From the NCBI GenBank assembly GCA_947462335.1, contig OX381718.1, positions 41,198,976-41,262,975 on the forward strand: 64,000 bases of DNA. Direction: 5' to 3'. Positions 24,266-36,481 of this stretch are shown in pieces; position 1 is the stretch's first letter; the number at the start of each line of letters is the position of its first letter. The notes below the pieces were generated by a model. It searched no databases. It saw nothing but the letters and a program-made list of their open reading frames with translations, and was not told where the DNA came from. The DNA comes from Harmothoe impar (taxonomy: Eukaryota > Annelida > Polychaeta > Phyllodocida > Polynoidae). The position numbers and the translations under genes were made by a program.

Positions 24266-25034
24266 ATCTGTCTGCAGATTCGTGCCAAGACAGATATTGG
24301 CACGGATATCAAGCCCTTTTCCCCTCTGTGTCAAACGCTTTGGAATATTTTGAATCTTAAACTATTGTGTCCACAAACATGCAAGATCCGGTATTGGGAT
24401 CTGAGGATCAGACAATTTGTTCATTCAATGCCCAAGTTTGAATGGTTTCATCAATAGCTCTTGTACATGTAGTTGACACTACAGGTCTGAAGCCTCTTAT
24501 TGGAGGCACAAAGATGAGCGTGGACATTTGGTATCACACTTTACCATTGATACACTGCAGAGCTGACACATTGGATAAGCACAGCGTTCAAACCTGTGGT
24601 TAAGTCGGGCAACCAATATCAATATGCACAGCATGCATCGGCCCAGCTTCCCCAATCTATGTATGTCCTATTGAACGTTAGACCCTTAACAAACCATTGG
24701 AAAACACTGAAGTCTAGACTCCACAACGGGATATGTTCAGCAAATCAGAGATATCCTCACAAAATCTGATATAAACAAAGGCTTTATTGCATAGTGCAGC
24801 TAAAACCTTTGATATTTTCTAGCCCTGATTCAATGAGGAAATCGCGTTTTGGCGCCCCAGTGTTTCTGTGTAGCATAGCTACTGTTAGTATGTCGGCCAA
24901 TAGGGTCGCCTGATGGGAATGGGCCTTACATCCGTTATATGAACATTCGTCTTGCAGCTAAAATGTGTCAGATTTGTAATTAAAAGGTCTGCATTTTGCT
25001 GTAAAGGTGTCCTAATAAAGAGATTGAAATGACC

Positions 25035-25220
25035 ATTATGCTTAGTTTAAGGGTCGCGTGAATGTACCATTGCACATTTTTGGTGAGTCTACTCTCTATG
25101 GCTGCATTCATACATCATGCTAGCCCTTCGGAAAGGTATCGAACCCGTAGAGTCAGCAAATATACTTAAATGCAGATCTTACCAGTCTGCATTCATGCTG
25201 ACAAAAGACAGCATAGTGAC
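25035..25220. mobile_element. Hairpin MITE fragment
   Basis: ctctatggctgcattcatac, gtatcgaacccgtagagtca and related blocks are present. The ends are lost. Confidence 0.45.
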
Positions 25221-25924
25221 TGAGAGTGGGTCTATACTATACATGTAGTTGGTGTGTGACCATGCAGCCACTATACCAGTTCTCTACCTATATGGATCTC
25301 TTTAGGCTGTTATATTATATTTGAGGGTGTGTGTTATACACTGTTGGAAAGCTACAATATTCCCCTTTCCATATTGCTATAAGATATTCTTTAATTCACA
25401 TAAGATTTATATGAAACACCCTATTTACATCTTGATGCTGTACAATCCCATCTCATGTAGGCTAGAGCAGTACTTGCAGTGCATCAATTTGGGCAGTCTA
25501 GAAAACCCCTCGGGCATCCATGTAGGAGGCTGTCGATGGGTACACACAATCTTCTGATATGTTAGGACCTGGCTGATTTGTTTTTACACATGGCTGGGTA
25601 ATATTTCAATATTATCTATGGGGTAAAAAAGGACCATCACGTTTTGCAGACTGTCATTTTCCCCCTTTGCTATAAACCTATGTTAAATGCCCACTATGAG
25701 ATACTACTCTTCAAGGGCTTTCCAACGTGCTTTTCCATAGTGTCACAGTCCCATCAGGAGCTGAAAAATCTAAAAAACCCTGAACCTCATCTCAGGCAGA
25801 CTCCTAAATGCAGAGCCAATTTTTTGTGTCACCCATGGCTGCACTTTGAGACCACTGCAGTGCGTATTTCAGAGTGCCTACCTATAGTGCCTAACCAAGT
25901 TAGTTATTTCATGGCCCCCTATAT

Positions 25925-26105
25925 GCCCAACCTAGGTAAGTTAATATTGTAAGGTTGGTCAGTACTGACCCACTCACCTTAGTCTTTACATTTTAGACTA
26001 AGTCCTTTAAAGTAAGCCATTAATCATGTTGTTTTGTCTCAGTCATTCTTGAATAGCACTTGGTCATGCCTGACCGATGTCCCTATGACCAACCTGGGAT
26101 AGCTA
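25925..26105 (+). repeat. Dispersed repeat related to 18255-18480
   Basis: Shared blocks are caacctaggtaagttaatat, cagtactgacc and taagccattaatcatgttgt. Confidence 0.4.
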
Positions 26106-26472
26106 CTACAGACTAAGGTCCGGGGCATTTATATTACCTGTGTAGATCCCTTAAAGGGTTCCTGATATGTCGCTCCCCCCTGGCAGACAATTGATGGATG
26201 TACCAGTGAGCGAGGTGCATCACGCAATCACACAGTCAGACGTCTAATCATGTCAAGGATGCAGGTCCGCTGTACATGAGGGAAACACAGAATAATATGC
26301 AGCGTTTGCGCATTCTCGATGTTGTATCTAAGAATACCTCTTTTTACTGCTAAAAATACAGACCATTGGTGTATTCCCGTTGTCTAGATTCTGGGCACGA
26401 ATTCCTTCTTTTTCCAAGCTTCAATTGGTATAGTTCAATGGGATGCATCAAAGCAAAATTCTCCGTCATGAT

Positions 26473-26680
26473 CACTGCATGAAGCATCCGATTTTAGCTA
26501 ATCTTAGCAAAGATCAAAGGTGGTTGTTGGCGATCTTTCTATTATTTGGAGAAACTTTAAGCAACTTTAATCTAAAGAAATATCACAGTTGCTTAAATTT
26601 GCCTCAACATGCTGAAAGAAGGCCATCAATCAAGGTTAATATTTGCTTAAAGTTGCTTAAATCAAATGCTTCATGCAGTG
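26473..26680. mobile_element. MITE nested in a hairpin MITE; CACTG ends, 3-bp duplication
   Basis: The ends are CACTGCATGAAGCAT and its exact complement ATGCTTCATGCAGTG; internal gcttaaagttgcttaaa blocks are partly inverted as well. It is flanked by GAT on both sides (26470-26472 and 26681-26683). Removing it restores gtcatgatgcaccagtgc, an internal block of the hairpin MITE. CACTG termini with a 3-bp duplication suggest EnSpm/CACTA-type mobilisation. Confidence 0.7.
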
Positions 26681-27367
26681 GATGCACCAGTGCGTTGCTA
26701 ACAAGAACCTCACCAACATTATGCTGTATCAATTCCCTAAGGATCAACACAGTGCTTGACCGCGAGTTACTCACCTGGGCGACAAAGGACAAAATATGCA
26801 CTTAACTTAAGATACAAAGCACGTTAAGGCACTATCCTGACCTTGGAGGGTTAAGTGAGGTTTGCATTATAGCAATTTGTGCCCGACTTTCAAATTGGGA
26901 TGCATCAGGGACCACCTTGGACCTTCAGAGACTTGAATCGGTTTGCTTTAATAAGTTCTAAAAGAGTCTGGTACTGCTCGACTTTTTATTTTACCAGAAA
27001 TTGACAATCCTGGTTTCTTGGGCTTTTCAATAAAAGGCTCCAAGGGCCGAGCATTGCCAGACTCCCCTATGCTTTGGGAATAATGGAATTGGTCGACTAT
27101 AGTTAAAATGGTGTGTGCCACAGGCATGTCTAAGATCCACCTTTATTGCTCATAAGAGGAATTTCTGAAGTGCCTATAATTAACCTATTTTCCATTCCAT
27201 TATGTTAAGCAAAAGAATTGGGGAACAAGATGGTGTAAACACCATGATATATCAACCTGGCGCTATGGCTATGTATTAGCAGCACAGAGAGCCTCAAATT
27301 GCACCAATTATCCCACACGAGAGGTGCTAATTAGCACGCTATGCAGCGATATAGACACCATAGAGGT

Positions 27368-27581
27368 GTTCAGCCTTTTAATGGCAGTATGTTGTCATAA
27401 CGCATGATTGCAACCCTGGCGAATCTACTCAGCGAGCCTACATTCATGCATCATAATAACCCTACGCGGTGAGTACGCTCCCGAAAGATCGGTGTACGTT
27501 ACTCACCAGTGCTGCATTCATGCATAATGACGATAAATAGCATAATGTATTTTGAGCGCTCTGCTGCCCTTAAGGGGTTAA
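27368..27581. mobile_element. Hairpin MITE copy
   Basis: It contains gttgtcataacgcatgattg, cattcatgcatcataataac, gttactcaccagtgctgcat, and a right end ctgcccttaaggggttaa with TTAA at 27578-27581. Confidence 0.55.
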
Positions 27582-27584
27582 CAC

Positions 27585-28744
27585 AGGCTGGGACCGGCAG
27601 CTGAGGAAGTATCCATAGAAACCACCAAATGTGTAGCATTAATGCAGATAGTGTCCTCATATCAGGTTATAATGCTTAACATGAAGAGGGTGGTAAGCTA
27701 TCACCTGTGTCCTATCACAGTCATGAGATTTAGTACCGTTAGAGACTGTGCTCTCCAAAGAGAACTTAGGATTGAGATTCCAAAATATGGTTTGAAGAAT
27801 TCGGTCATTATACAAGTTTCGCTTTAATTTGATACCAAAAATAACAGTTTAAATATAACTTTTTATCAAAAAACAAAAAGAAAAGAAATTTAGATTGTTA
27901 TGATGCAATCGGTGATGAGATTTCTGTAGAGTGGTACCAATTAGGATTTCACATCTCTGATATAACAATCTCATGAATAATCTTTGATATAACACTTTAC
28001 CTGCCCCCTATCACCCACTGTGCCGACCATCATGGTCTATATGATGTCACTCCTGGGACTGACCTATGATATCTTCTGGTGCTAGGTGCGGCATCTTTCT
28101 TCACTAGTTGGGCCTCTGGGCCATATTAGGAGGGCCCAGGGTCCTACTCAAGAAGAAGGATGAAAATCTATGTTACCATCATGGAGCTTTGTTTTTGTAT
28201 TTTTTCCGATGAGGCTAGAGAAAATTGATTTGATTAAAAGCATTAGATACCCAGATGATTGTGAATACATAGTACCATCCAAATGGCGGTCGTAAAATCG
28301 ATTTCACCAGTCCACAATTATTGCACCTGATCCTTTACAAAACTGCATGTAAAGGATGCCCCCCCCCCATGTCATGCTTGTATGACGCTGTGTAACTCAT
28401 TGTATAAAGCATTTATGCAGGTATCAAGATAGGTCACTACCCGAATGCCCTCACCACAGTGGGGCCTAGTTCTAATTACCTCCTCCGGACGGCGCACTGT
28501 TTACAGTTGTCTTCCATGCTGAAATGTTACTTTATTTCAAATAGTGTGTTTTTCAAAAGTTTAGCAAGGCCACTTGCCAGTTGTGTCGGGGACATAAGAC
28601 AAACATTGCCACTCGCGTGTATGAGTTAATTATTGAACTGTATAATTAATATGTATGTCATTGCAATACTGATATTATATTTTCATTATATATATATATA
28701 CCCATGGAGACGCGGAGATTGATATGTTCATTGTGTGTTTGTAG
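27585..28744. other. Intron interval, nothing supported
   Basis: AT-rich with a C-run near 28360 and a short AT repeat at 28686-28700. No gene or element recognised. Confidence 0.4.
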
Positions 28745-28873
28745 GTGATCAAGGATTACCAGTTGATGGCCATCGTGTGTGTACTGGTGGCCCTGGACGT
28801 GCTAGTGCTGTCCGTTTGGGAGGTCATCGACCCACTACACATAGCCTTCTACAACAAAACGTTAGAGCAAACA
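28745..28873 (+). CDS. GABBR2: GABBR2-like exon: TM4 and start of extracellular loop 2
   Basis: The acceptor is gtgtttgtag and the donor gtgagt. It is 43 codons, phase 0 to 0. It encodes VIKDYQLMAIVCVLVALDV and on through TM4 to SVWEVIDPLHIAFYNKTLEQT. IKD at the start, and W followed by VIDPL at the end, correspond to the same positions in GABBR2. The reading frame stays open past the donor, but the intron translation has no family similarity, so the exon is ended at the GT. Confidence 0.9.
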
Positions 28874-29278
28874 GTGAGTATACCTTATTTCATGTGGAGA
28901 AATAGTGCCACCATTGTTTTGTATGGGAAGGTTTGTTCTCCACATCCCCATGGAAACAACTGAGTCTCTCTCTCAACGGCTTCGTTTTTTACTGTGATGT
29001 CGTCCAGATAGCTATGAACCAAATCCTTTACTGCATAGTTTGATAGAAAAGTCAATGAACCATATGAAATTAATACAGAGAATCACTTCAATCAGTCTGA
29101 ACTCCAGGTTTTTTCACAAGTGGTGCCTTGGATCATATCACACTCGGCTCTGCCTTGTGAAATATGATTCAATGCAGCATGAGTGGAGAAACCTGTTTTC
29201 AGACAGATCATTGTGGACCTCTGTCCATATACGCCTACCATTTTCTTAATTTATAAAATATCAATTTCAAATATAATT

Positions 29279-29365
29279 ATGTTATTCAATTTGAAAGTTT
29301 ACTATCCTGAACAAAACATTCTTAAATTTAATATAATTATCAACTGCTTGCTCAGTTGAATTTAA
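29279..29365 (-). mobile_element. Likely 5'-truncated LINE 3' end, related to 55638-55740
   Basis: ttcaatttgaaagtttacta, tcctgaacaaaacattc and ttatcaactgcttgctcag align in order with ttcaatttaaaaggtttatt, tctgaacaaacaatc and ttatcaacagtttgctcag in the 3' UTR of the intact LINE. Only about 90 bp is recognisable. Confidence 0.45.
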
Positions 29366-29818
29366 TGAGATATTGAGCCTTCCTTAATACTAGAAAATGT
29401 GCTTTGCCTCATTAAATACCTCCATTAGCGCTTCAGAATGGTAAGAATTAAAAAGGTCTTTGACGGTTGACTAAACATTTAACATAATAATAAGTGATTA
29501 TTTTCTGGAATCTCAGTTTACATGGGTTCACATTTTCACAATTTTGCATATAAGACTTTAACACATTTTTATCATAACAGATGATACTTTTCTAAATTGT
29601 ATATTATATCACAGTTGGAGGGGGAGGTCAGGTGACCGGAAGTCGTAAGGTACATGTCGTAAATGTCGCAATATTACATGATTATAACAGGTAGGTGTCA
29701 GCACCAGGTATGAGTAACAGTGGAGCACCGAGGGGCCCCCTAGTCTGAATGTATGGAAGCGCACGCCTGTCGTCAATTATAGAGCAATCTCACTTACTCC
29801 CCAATCTTTATTTCTCAG

Positions 29819-29918
29819 CCTGACCCTGAGAACGACAACCAGGTGCTGATCCCACAGACCCGCTTCTGTGAGTCGCCCCACATGTGGTACTTCGCAGGGA
29901 TTATATACGGCATTAAAG
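29819..29918 (+). CDS. GABBR2: GABBR2-like exon: extracellular loop 2 and start of TM5
   Basis: The acceptor is tttatttctcag and the donor gtaagt. It has 33 codons plus one base of a split Gly codon. It encodes PDPENDNQVLIPQTRFCESP and then HMWYFAGIIYGIK. The Cys is the expected loop-2 partner of the TM3 cysteine. Where vertebrate subunits have PLLEHC or PQLEHC, this protein has PQTRFC, so the strand before the cysteine has diverged. The following intron starts normally. Confidence 0.85.
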
Positions 29919-30321
29919 GTAAGTTATATGGTAGATATGATACAAGTGACTTGCTGTACGAGTGTTACAAGCCAAGAAGAGAACAATTACCATGGTCCAA
30001 GGCTTTTAACACTCATGCAGCTAGTCACACGTATCATATATCTGTATTACACCCACAGTAGGAGAGTGTGCTCAGTGGACCGCGTTAACATGTATACAAC
30101 CTTGTATGTAAAATACAGTCAGTCCTTTTTTTTGTTCTCTTAGTCAACTGTGGTGTAATGTTTTATCCATTAGCATATTTTTGCATGCGAGGGCCTTCAT
30201 TCTGTTGTGACTTTAATCATGTATTTTGTTCTTCCCATTCCCCGTTTCCTTCATTGTGTAATTATTTGCCTGCGTGTGTTGTCCCGCATACCATCCAAGT
30301 GTTATCCATGGACCCTGTTGT

Positions 30322-30385
30322 CCCTGGTTGGGTCTGTACAGGCCCTGTGAACCTGCTAATCAGTCTTTGGCTGAATTGCTTTATG
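30322..30385 (+). repeat. Short dispersed repeat matching the insertion at 63011-63086
   Basis: The blocks ggccctgtgaacctgct and ctttggctgaattg match ggccctgtggacctgct and cttcggctgtgttg. Unclassified short element. Confidence 0.55.
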
Positions 30386-31453
30386 AAGGACCTGCAAATA
30401 TTTGGGATACATTTTTACTGGTTAATCACTTTAAGTACCCTCTTCTACACTCCGTTTTAATAAGTTGATATGAGTAGCTGCGCAAAATACAATCTACATG
30501 TACATATAAGTTGCCATGACATATTCAGACCTTGATGAAATTATATCAGCATGCTATTCCGGCTCCAACTATTTCCAAAATCATCCGCAAATGTTTAAAA
30601 AAGAGTTCTGGATTTTGGATTCGGGAGACTGTATTTATGGGATTACATAGGTGCACTTCCATCAAGACTGGCGATGATATAACTTATGTATCTGTTTTTG
30701 AAGACGTTGCTTCCTCCTGAAATAACAGAATAAGCTGGGTTTTTTTATTTAAGCAGGATTGGCCTCCAGCTTTATTTTTGGAAAAACAGGTTTGGCAGGA
30801 CAGCGTTACCCAAAGTCTGCCACAACAGTATGTCAGGAAGTGGCCGGGCCATAAATAAGGCTTAAATCCAAGGCGTAAACACTTACGTCTGACAGGCCCG
30901 CTAAGTCTAGCGCCCACTGACAGGTGTTGTAGTGTATAGGTGTCTCCGGGTCAGTCTAGTCTCTCATCAATATGTATAAGGGTTGAAGCAGACATAAAGG
31001 GTGTGGTGATAAATAGTCACTCACCTCCAGTTATAAGCATCAGCTAGAGAATATTCCACAACATGCTATAAAATCTGAATATATACGGGGAGAGGGGAAT
31101 CCCAAACATAAAATGAGAAATGAGACGAAAAGAAAGGAACTGGCATTGCTTAGACTCCGACAGTAATTCATAGCCTCAACAAATCTCATAGATCCTTTCA
31201 TGTATTTTCATATAGTTCTGCTAAGCTGAAAAATAATTTATCAATGTTACTTTACCATCTATATAGGTCCTCTCTACCGGGCTATGGCTGGAGTGAGGGA
31301 CCATTACAGACCAACGTCAGCATGGCCGCTCATTGGTGCAATATTTCCCAATATTTGGTTCCATTATGATATTATTTAACAAATGTATGGTGTGCGGGGC
31401 ATCATGAGTAAACAAAGACTGTAATGGTCCCTTGCTCCACGCCAACTAGCTAG
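30386..31453. other. Intron interval, nothing supported
   Basis: No exon or repeat recognised. Short open frames are not supported by composition or similarity. Confidence 0.4.
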
Positions 31454-31458
31454 CTAAA

Positions 31459-32090
31459 CAGGCTAGGAAAAACATGGGTTTCTCAGGTCGCAGTGAGAAA
31501 CGACAGCACTGTGATATCTCACTGCTAAATTTGGGGTTTTTCACACAGCACTGTGAGATCTCACCCCCCTGTTGGAAACCACACCCATATTATATATTTT
31601 CACATTTTCACATTTTCCAAGGATTTCCTCAAGTCCAAATGAAAATCAAGATTATGTATAAATGGGCACACAATTGTTTTCTCAATGCTCACTCCAATTA
31701 TCTGATTGTGTGGATATTAACATTGAAAAAGGACGATTTTCATACAATCCTATAAAATGGTATTGAGAAAACCCAATTTGCTGTAGGCTTGCCATTATTT
31801 GCTCCAGAAAATGAATGTCTACAGTGATGTATCATGTTATCAGCTAGGTACATCTGAATGGGCCTCTGCAGCAAATGTGTATTTCATGAGAAATAATTAA
31901 TAAACAAGCTAAACATGCTAAAACGTTGTATTTCCTATAATTCTATATGCTAGAAATAGCATCAGTGTGGTTTTCAACAGGGGGGTGAGATCTCACAGCG
32001 CTGTGTGATAACCCCTCAATTTGGCAGTGAGATATCACAGTGCTGTCGTTTCTGACTGCGACCTGAGAAACCCATGATTGTCCCAGCCTG
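31459..32090. mobile_element. DNA transposon derivative, 632 bp, long terminal inverted repeats
   Basis: Inverted repeats of about 120 bp start CAGGCT. Matching blocks are tgggtttctcaggtcgcagt, cgacagcactgtgatatctc and gtgagatctcacccccctgt, each found in inverted form before 32090. It is flanked by CTAAA at 31454-31458 and 32091-32095, a likely 5-bp target duplication. The interior is AT-rich without a transposase. Confidence 0.75.
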
Positions 32091-32404
32091 CTAAATGGCC
32101 ATATCTATGGTCTAATTACAATGTGATCCAGAAAGTTATCTGTTCTGACTGACACGAGATGCTGTAAAATGAATGCGAAATATCCCAAAACAAAGATCTT
32201 CTAGATTATCCTGTTTTACTCCATGTAGGGAGGTTCAAATTCCAATAACCCATGAAGCTGGCATAATACAAGCCATACTGTGACATGGGTTAATGTTTGG
32301 GAGACTCAATGACATATCATATGCTATGCTGTCTGTCTCATCATGAGTTGAAATGACTCATGGTAAAGTGTCTCTCTTCATGTATCAAATGATATCCTAC
32401 TTTA

Positions 32405-32560
32405 CCCTGTAAATAGTTGTTGCATTTTTACAGTAGACTCTACTGTTGTTTTACAGCATCTACTGTAGCTTTACAGCAGATTCTACTGTTAATTTACAAA
32501 AAGGACTGTACGCCTATACAGCAGATTCTACTGTAAAATGGCAACCAACTATTTACAGTG
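32405..32560. mobile_element. MITE with CACTGTAAATAGTT ends, copy 3
   Basis: It starts cctgtaaatagttgttgc and ends gcaaccaactatttacagtg. The interior consists of tacagcagattctactgt palindromes. Its termini are the best preserved of the three copies. Confidence 0.65.
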
Positions 32561-33364
32561 TTGGAGTGACATGAATTAGCAGTATTCTGTAAGAAAGGTA
32601 TTCCAAGGCATTATAGTGTCAACCTCAATGTACAACAAACATTGGTCCTTTGTACATGGTAGATGATAGAGACCATGGGGCCATGTAGTCATAGATGGGA
32701 TTGGGGTGTATTTATTACCAAGCTGCATGGCATTAATATTTGTCATGTCATCTGGGACTGTAGATTATGTTCTAAACAACCAGCGATCTGCTTTACACGA
32801 GGCCTAGAGGCTGGACCTTGAGGCCAGGAGGGCGGTGGTGGATGGGACTACATTTCTAGCTGGTTGCATTTCCATCATGATGCATGCCACCAAAGCCGTA
32901 CGAGCCAAATGAGCAGTCATGCGGGGCTTCAGTATCAAAAACATCAAGTGGCTCTTAGTAAATGTGAGATGATATTAATCAGCATGGGAGGTCATGTGGG
33001 CCTTGTGCTAAGGGGAAAATATCCATGACAGACTTGAAGAACAGAAAGGAAAACAGTTTCACAAAGTATGCTGCTTAATATATTTATCATTGTAAAATAG
33101 TTTCATGGCTCAACATGGGGGCAGTGTGATCTCTGAGAAAAGGAGGCCTAAACTTAGGCAGATTGTTTGCTATCCAGTCGACAAGACTAGTATGCTTTGG
33201 TTGTCAATACGTTACTGGAGAAGGGCTATCATGTTTACCTGGTCTCACATTTATCCGATCGTATATCTTTTATCGTGTTTTATAGTTTATTATTTTAAGG
33301 ACAGAGACCATCAGGTGTGTATGCATACATAATTTAAGCTGAATGACATATTATCTTGTTCCAG

Positions 33365-33448
33365 GCTTGCTTCTAGTCTTTGGAGCCTTCCTCGCCTTTG
33401 AAACTAGGAAAGTTACAGTACCAGCATTAAACGACTCTAAGTTCATAG
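33365..33448 (+). CDS. GABBR2: GABBR2-like exon: TM5 and intracellular loop 3
   Basis: The acceptor is cttgttccag and the donor gtaagt. It is 84 bp, with split Gly codons at both ends. It encodes [19 protein letters not shown] followed by [10 protein letters not shown]. ETRxVxxPALNDSKxIG is nearly identical to GABBR2 loop 3 and separates this gene from GABBR1 (which, from memory, has ETKSV and NDHRAVG). It is the shortest internal exon and the best single diagnostic for subunit identity. Confidence 0.9.
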
Positions 33449-33505
33449 GTAAGTAAATGAAGCAATCATCTGTAATTCATTTATTTCAAAGTTACACCTG
33501 ATAAT

Positions 33506-33619
<114 letters not shown>

Positions 33620-35200
33620 ATGATTCATTATTACACTTTAGTTTTGTACGTTATACTTTTTAACATTATCTTCTCACAATGTGCTGCAGGTACACATGCA
33701 CAGTTTGTAGAAAATGTCAAGACCTTGTTCATGCATGTTACAAACCATCGCATGTCGATGGCAGCCCAGAAGTAGATTGAGAATACAGCATCATGCTTAT
33801 CTTTTTATGTAAAGTTACATGCAGTTGTAGAGATGCCAGTATCTTCAATATGGCATATTGACATGCAAGCCATGTAACTATATCAAAGATATATATACAG
33901 AGTTTCACTATACATACATGAAAAGTTCATGTATATCAAAGGTCTGCATTTTTTAGGCTAGCTGCTCTGTCATAAGCAGTTGGCCTCATTCAGGCTTTTG
34001 TTGTTGACCTCCATGATATCATGTCTTACATCAAAACTGATATATTAGCTATTTGACAATTGAAATGGTATCACACATGTTTGAAGTTTTTGGAGCATTT
34101 TCACAAGGTACAAATGTGGCCTTCAACAATGAGAATATTGCCAATTTTCTTTATTCAACCTGTACTTGCCGATGTTAAGTGTCCTGCGTTTATATGGGAC
34201 ATGTACTTATTTGAAATATACTAAAAATGTGTCTACGTTTCAAAGAGATCTTACGCTTCAGGTGCTCATATGGAAACCCTTCTTACAGCCTATCATGCAG
34301 GTTAAACACTACTAAATCTCAAATAGTTGCCATAGGGGAACATATATGATGACATTTTTGCAGAATTAGGATAGACTAACAGAGTTAGAGACAGTTCACT
34401 ACTCCATCTGACCATACACCCCTCAAACAGGCAGTTTAGCCGCTGAAGGGCAGTGACGTCAAATCAGGGGTTAAACCTTTATGGATTGATAGGGCAGATG
34501 AAGTAATGCACTACCACTTACCTGCTATATGAAACATATTTAGGAAACAAGTATACCAGTGCAATATATATAAACTCCATGATTGAACCTATCTGGAAAT
34601 GCAGTCTATTCCATAAAATAATGTTCAGCACACATAATATTAACACATTTGAAATATTTGGAATCAAATTCATATACACAAAGTTAAGGGTGTACCAACA
34701 ACCACCAGATACAATACTCATTAAAACCAAAAGGATAGTTGACACTCTGCTCCTATCTCTTTCAACTCCCACCTGTGGTCGTCTGTGGTGACAGCCTTGA
34801 TCAGAGCTGGTGAGAGGTACCACCTTTGTTTCCCCTGCTGGGTGACTGGGAAGGGCCCCTGCAACTATGTCACCACCCAGTTGCTCAAATCCGCCCATTC
34901 TCAGACAGGGTCTGAGATTGAGATGTGGTTTCTATGATAGGTAGCATTTGCAATACAGGTACAAATTAACAAAGGTATGATTCAATGTAGTGGAGGGATA
35001 ATAGAAGTGACTCTTAAATAAGATAATTCAAGTTTTAACCTGCATGATAGGCTTTAAGCAGGCAACACATTTTCAATAAGCAGATGTGGACGAGCTATCG
35101 GGAAGACACCACTTGTGGTATACTCTGTGTAGTATGGCTACTGTGTATTTTTTTGTGGTGTCCATGAGTATTATGTTGATATAGCCAACACATGTTTTTC
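33620..35200. other. Intron interval, nothing supported
   Basis: A 126-codon minus-strand frame at 34518-34898 shows no domain. No repeat family recognised. Confidence 0.4.
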
Positions 35201-35210
35201 CCATTCCCAG

Positions 35211-35362
35211 GTATATCAGTGTATAACGTGATGGTGCTGTGCCTAATTGGAGTACCCATAGCCCTAATGATGAAGGAGCAGGTCGACCCAGCCTACGCGC
35301 TCATCTCGGTCTTCATCTTCTTTGCTACAACACTAACTATATGTCTAGTATTTGTCCCCAAG
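35211..35362 (+). CDS. GABBR2: GABBR2-like exon: TM6, extracellular loop 3 and TM7
   Basis: The acceptor is tttttcccattcccag and the donor gtaagt. Two bases complete the split Gly and 50 codons follow, ending in phase 0. It encodes ISVYNVMVLCLIGVPIALM, a short loop (KEQVDPAYA), and TM7 ending in FFATTLTICLVFVPK. SVYNV and CLVFVPK are family landmarks; FVPK marks the cytosolic end of TM7. Because the exon ends in phase 0, two downstream acceptors (36482 and 37869) can both be joined to it in frame. Confidence 0.9.
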
Positions 35363-36120
35363 GTAAGTAAATAATAAGTTACTTTTTTTCATTATTTGAT
35401 TTAATCCTAATGATTTCAATGCATTTTATAATTTTAGTCTTTCCTTGATACAGAAGAAAGCTCCAAAGTATCCTTCCTAATTTGCTTTGATTATTATTTT
35501 AATTATTTTAAATATTTTATCTATTTTTGTTTTTGATTGGAATAATTGTCATGCCTCTTTTCTTTACATAAGTTAATGGTACCCTATCAATCATTTAAAT
35601 TCATTACTAACTTGTGGCAATAAGTATTTATAATTGAATTACCATAGGAGAGGCAAAATATATCCATTGGCACTAAAAGATTCCTAGTGTCTAATATTCT
35701 TGAAAATATTTTCAATTTGAGTACATAGTGCCTGTGTGCATATAAAACCCCTACTAAAATATATTGTGCAAACATGTGCATGCAAAACCACTTCTCACAT
35801 AACATATTTTTACTCTTCAAACATTTAGACTAATACACAAATATTTCCCGACACTATAATAGGTGGTGTCATTCATGGAGATAAATATTTAGTGAATTAT
35901 CAGTGAAGATTAACATTTATCTCATCATAAATAATATAAAAAATGAATGGAAACCTGTGTTATGGTCAATGAATATTTAGTTTATTATTTAACAGATCTT
36001 CTACTAAGTGTATCATCCATCTACTGACACAGTATAGAGTCTTAACAAAATTGTGGTATTGCTTTAAATTCCTCATAAAATATTGAACAAAATCAGCATT
36101 CTTTCCACTACCTCATAAAT

Positions 36121-36206
36121 GATAGCTCTCCAACAAATAAATAAAACACTTCTCTTATCCTCCCTGACTTTGCTTCACCCCATTCCAAGATAGTTGCTTT
36201 ACACAA
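36121..36206 (+). repeat. Recent duplicate, copy 1 (pairs with 38321-38411)
   Basis: It is nearly identical over about 86 bp to 38321-38411; the differences are two short insertions (act; gcta). It begins gatagctctccaacaaataa. Confidence 0.9.
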
Positions 36207-36481
36207 TGATCCAATCTTAAGGACACAACACACCAAGGAATCTAGTGATAGCGATGTAAGGTCCTTATCTAATAATAACACATGAGACTGGTGTCTCAAA
36301 TCAAATTCTAGCCATGGAGATAAATGCCATCTTGTCAATTTCACCAAATTAGTGGATACACGTACAATACTTCTCCAAACCTGATTCACGCAAACACCAA
36401 GGAGTCAATCAACAGTTTTAAATACTATCTTTTATTTATTAAATAACACTTGGGACTTTATTATTTCTGCCCGTGTCATAG

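Noticed and set aside
26443..26805. 120-codon ORF and its antisense partner
   Set aside because: It spans two nested MITEs; the open frame is a by-product of the inverted repeats.
28745..28963. Extension of the TM4 exon past 28873
   Set aside because: The frame stays open, but a consensus GT donor is present and the extension has no similarity to the receptor family.
34518..34898. 126-codon minus-strand ORF
   Set aside because: The first third looks mildly coding-like but no family or motif is evident; likely chance or a transposon remnant.
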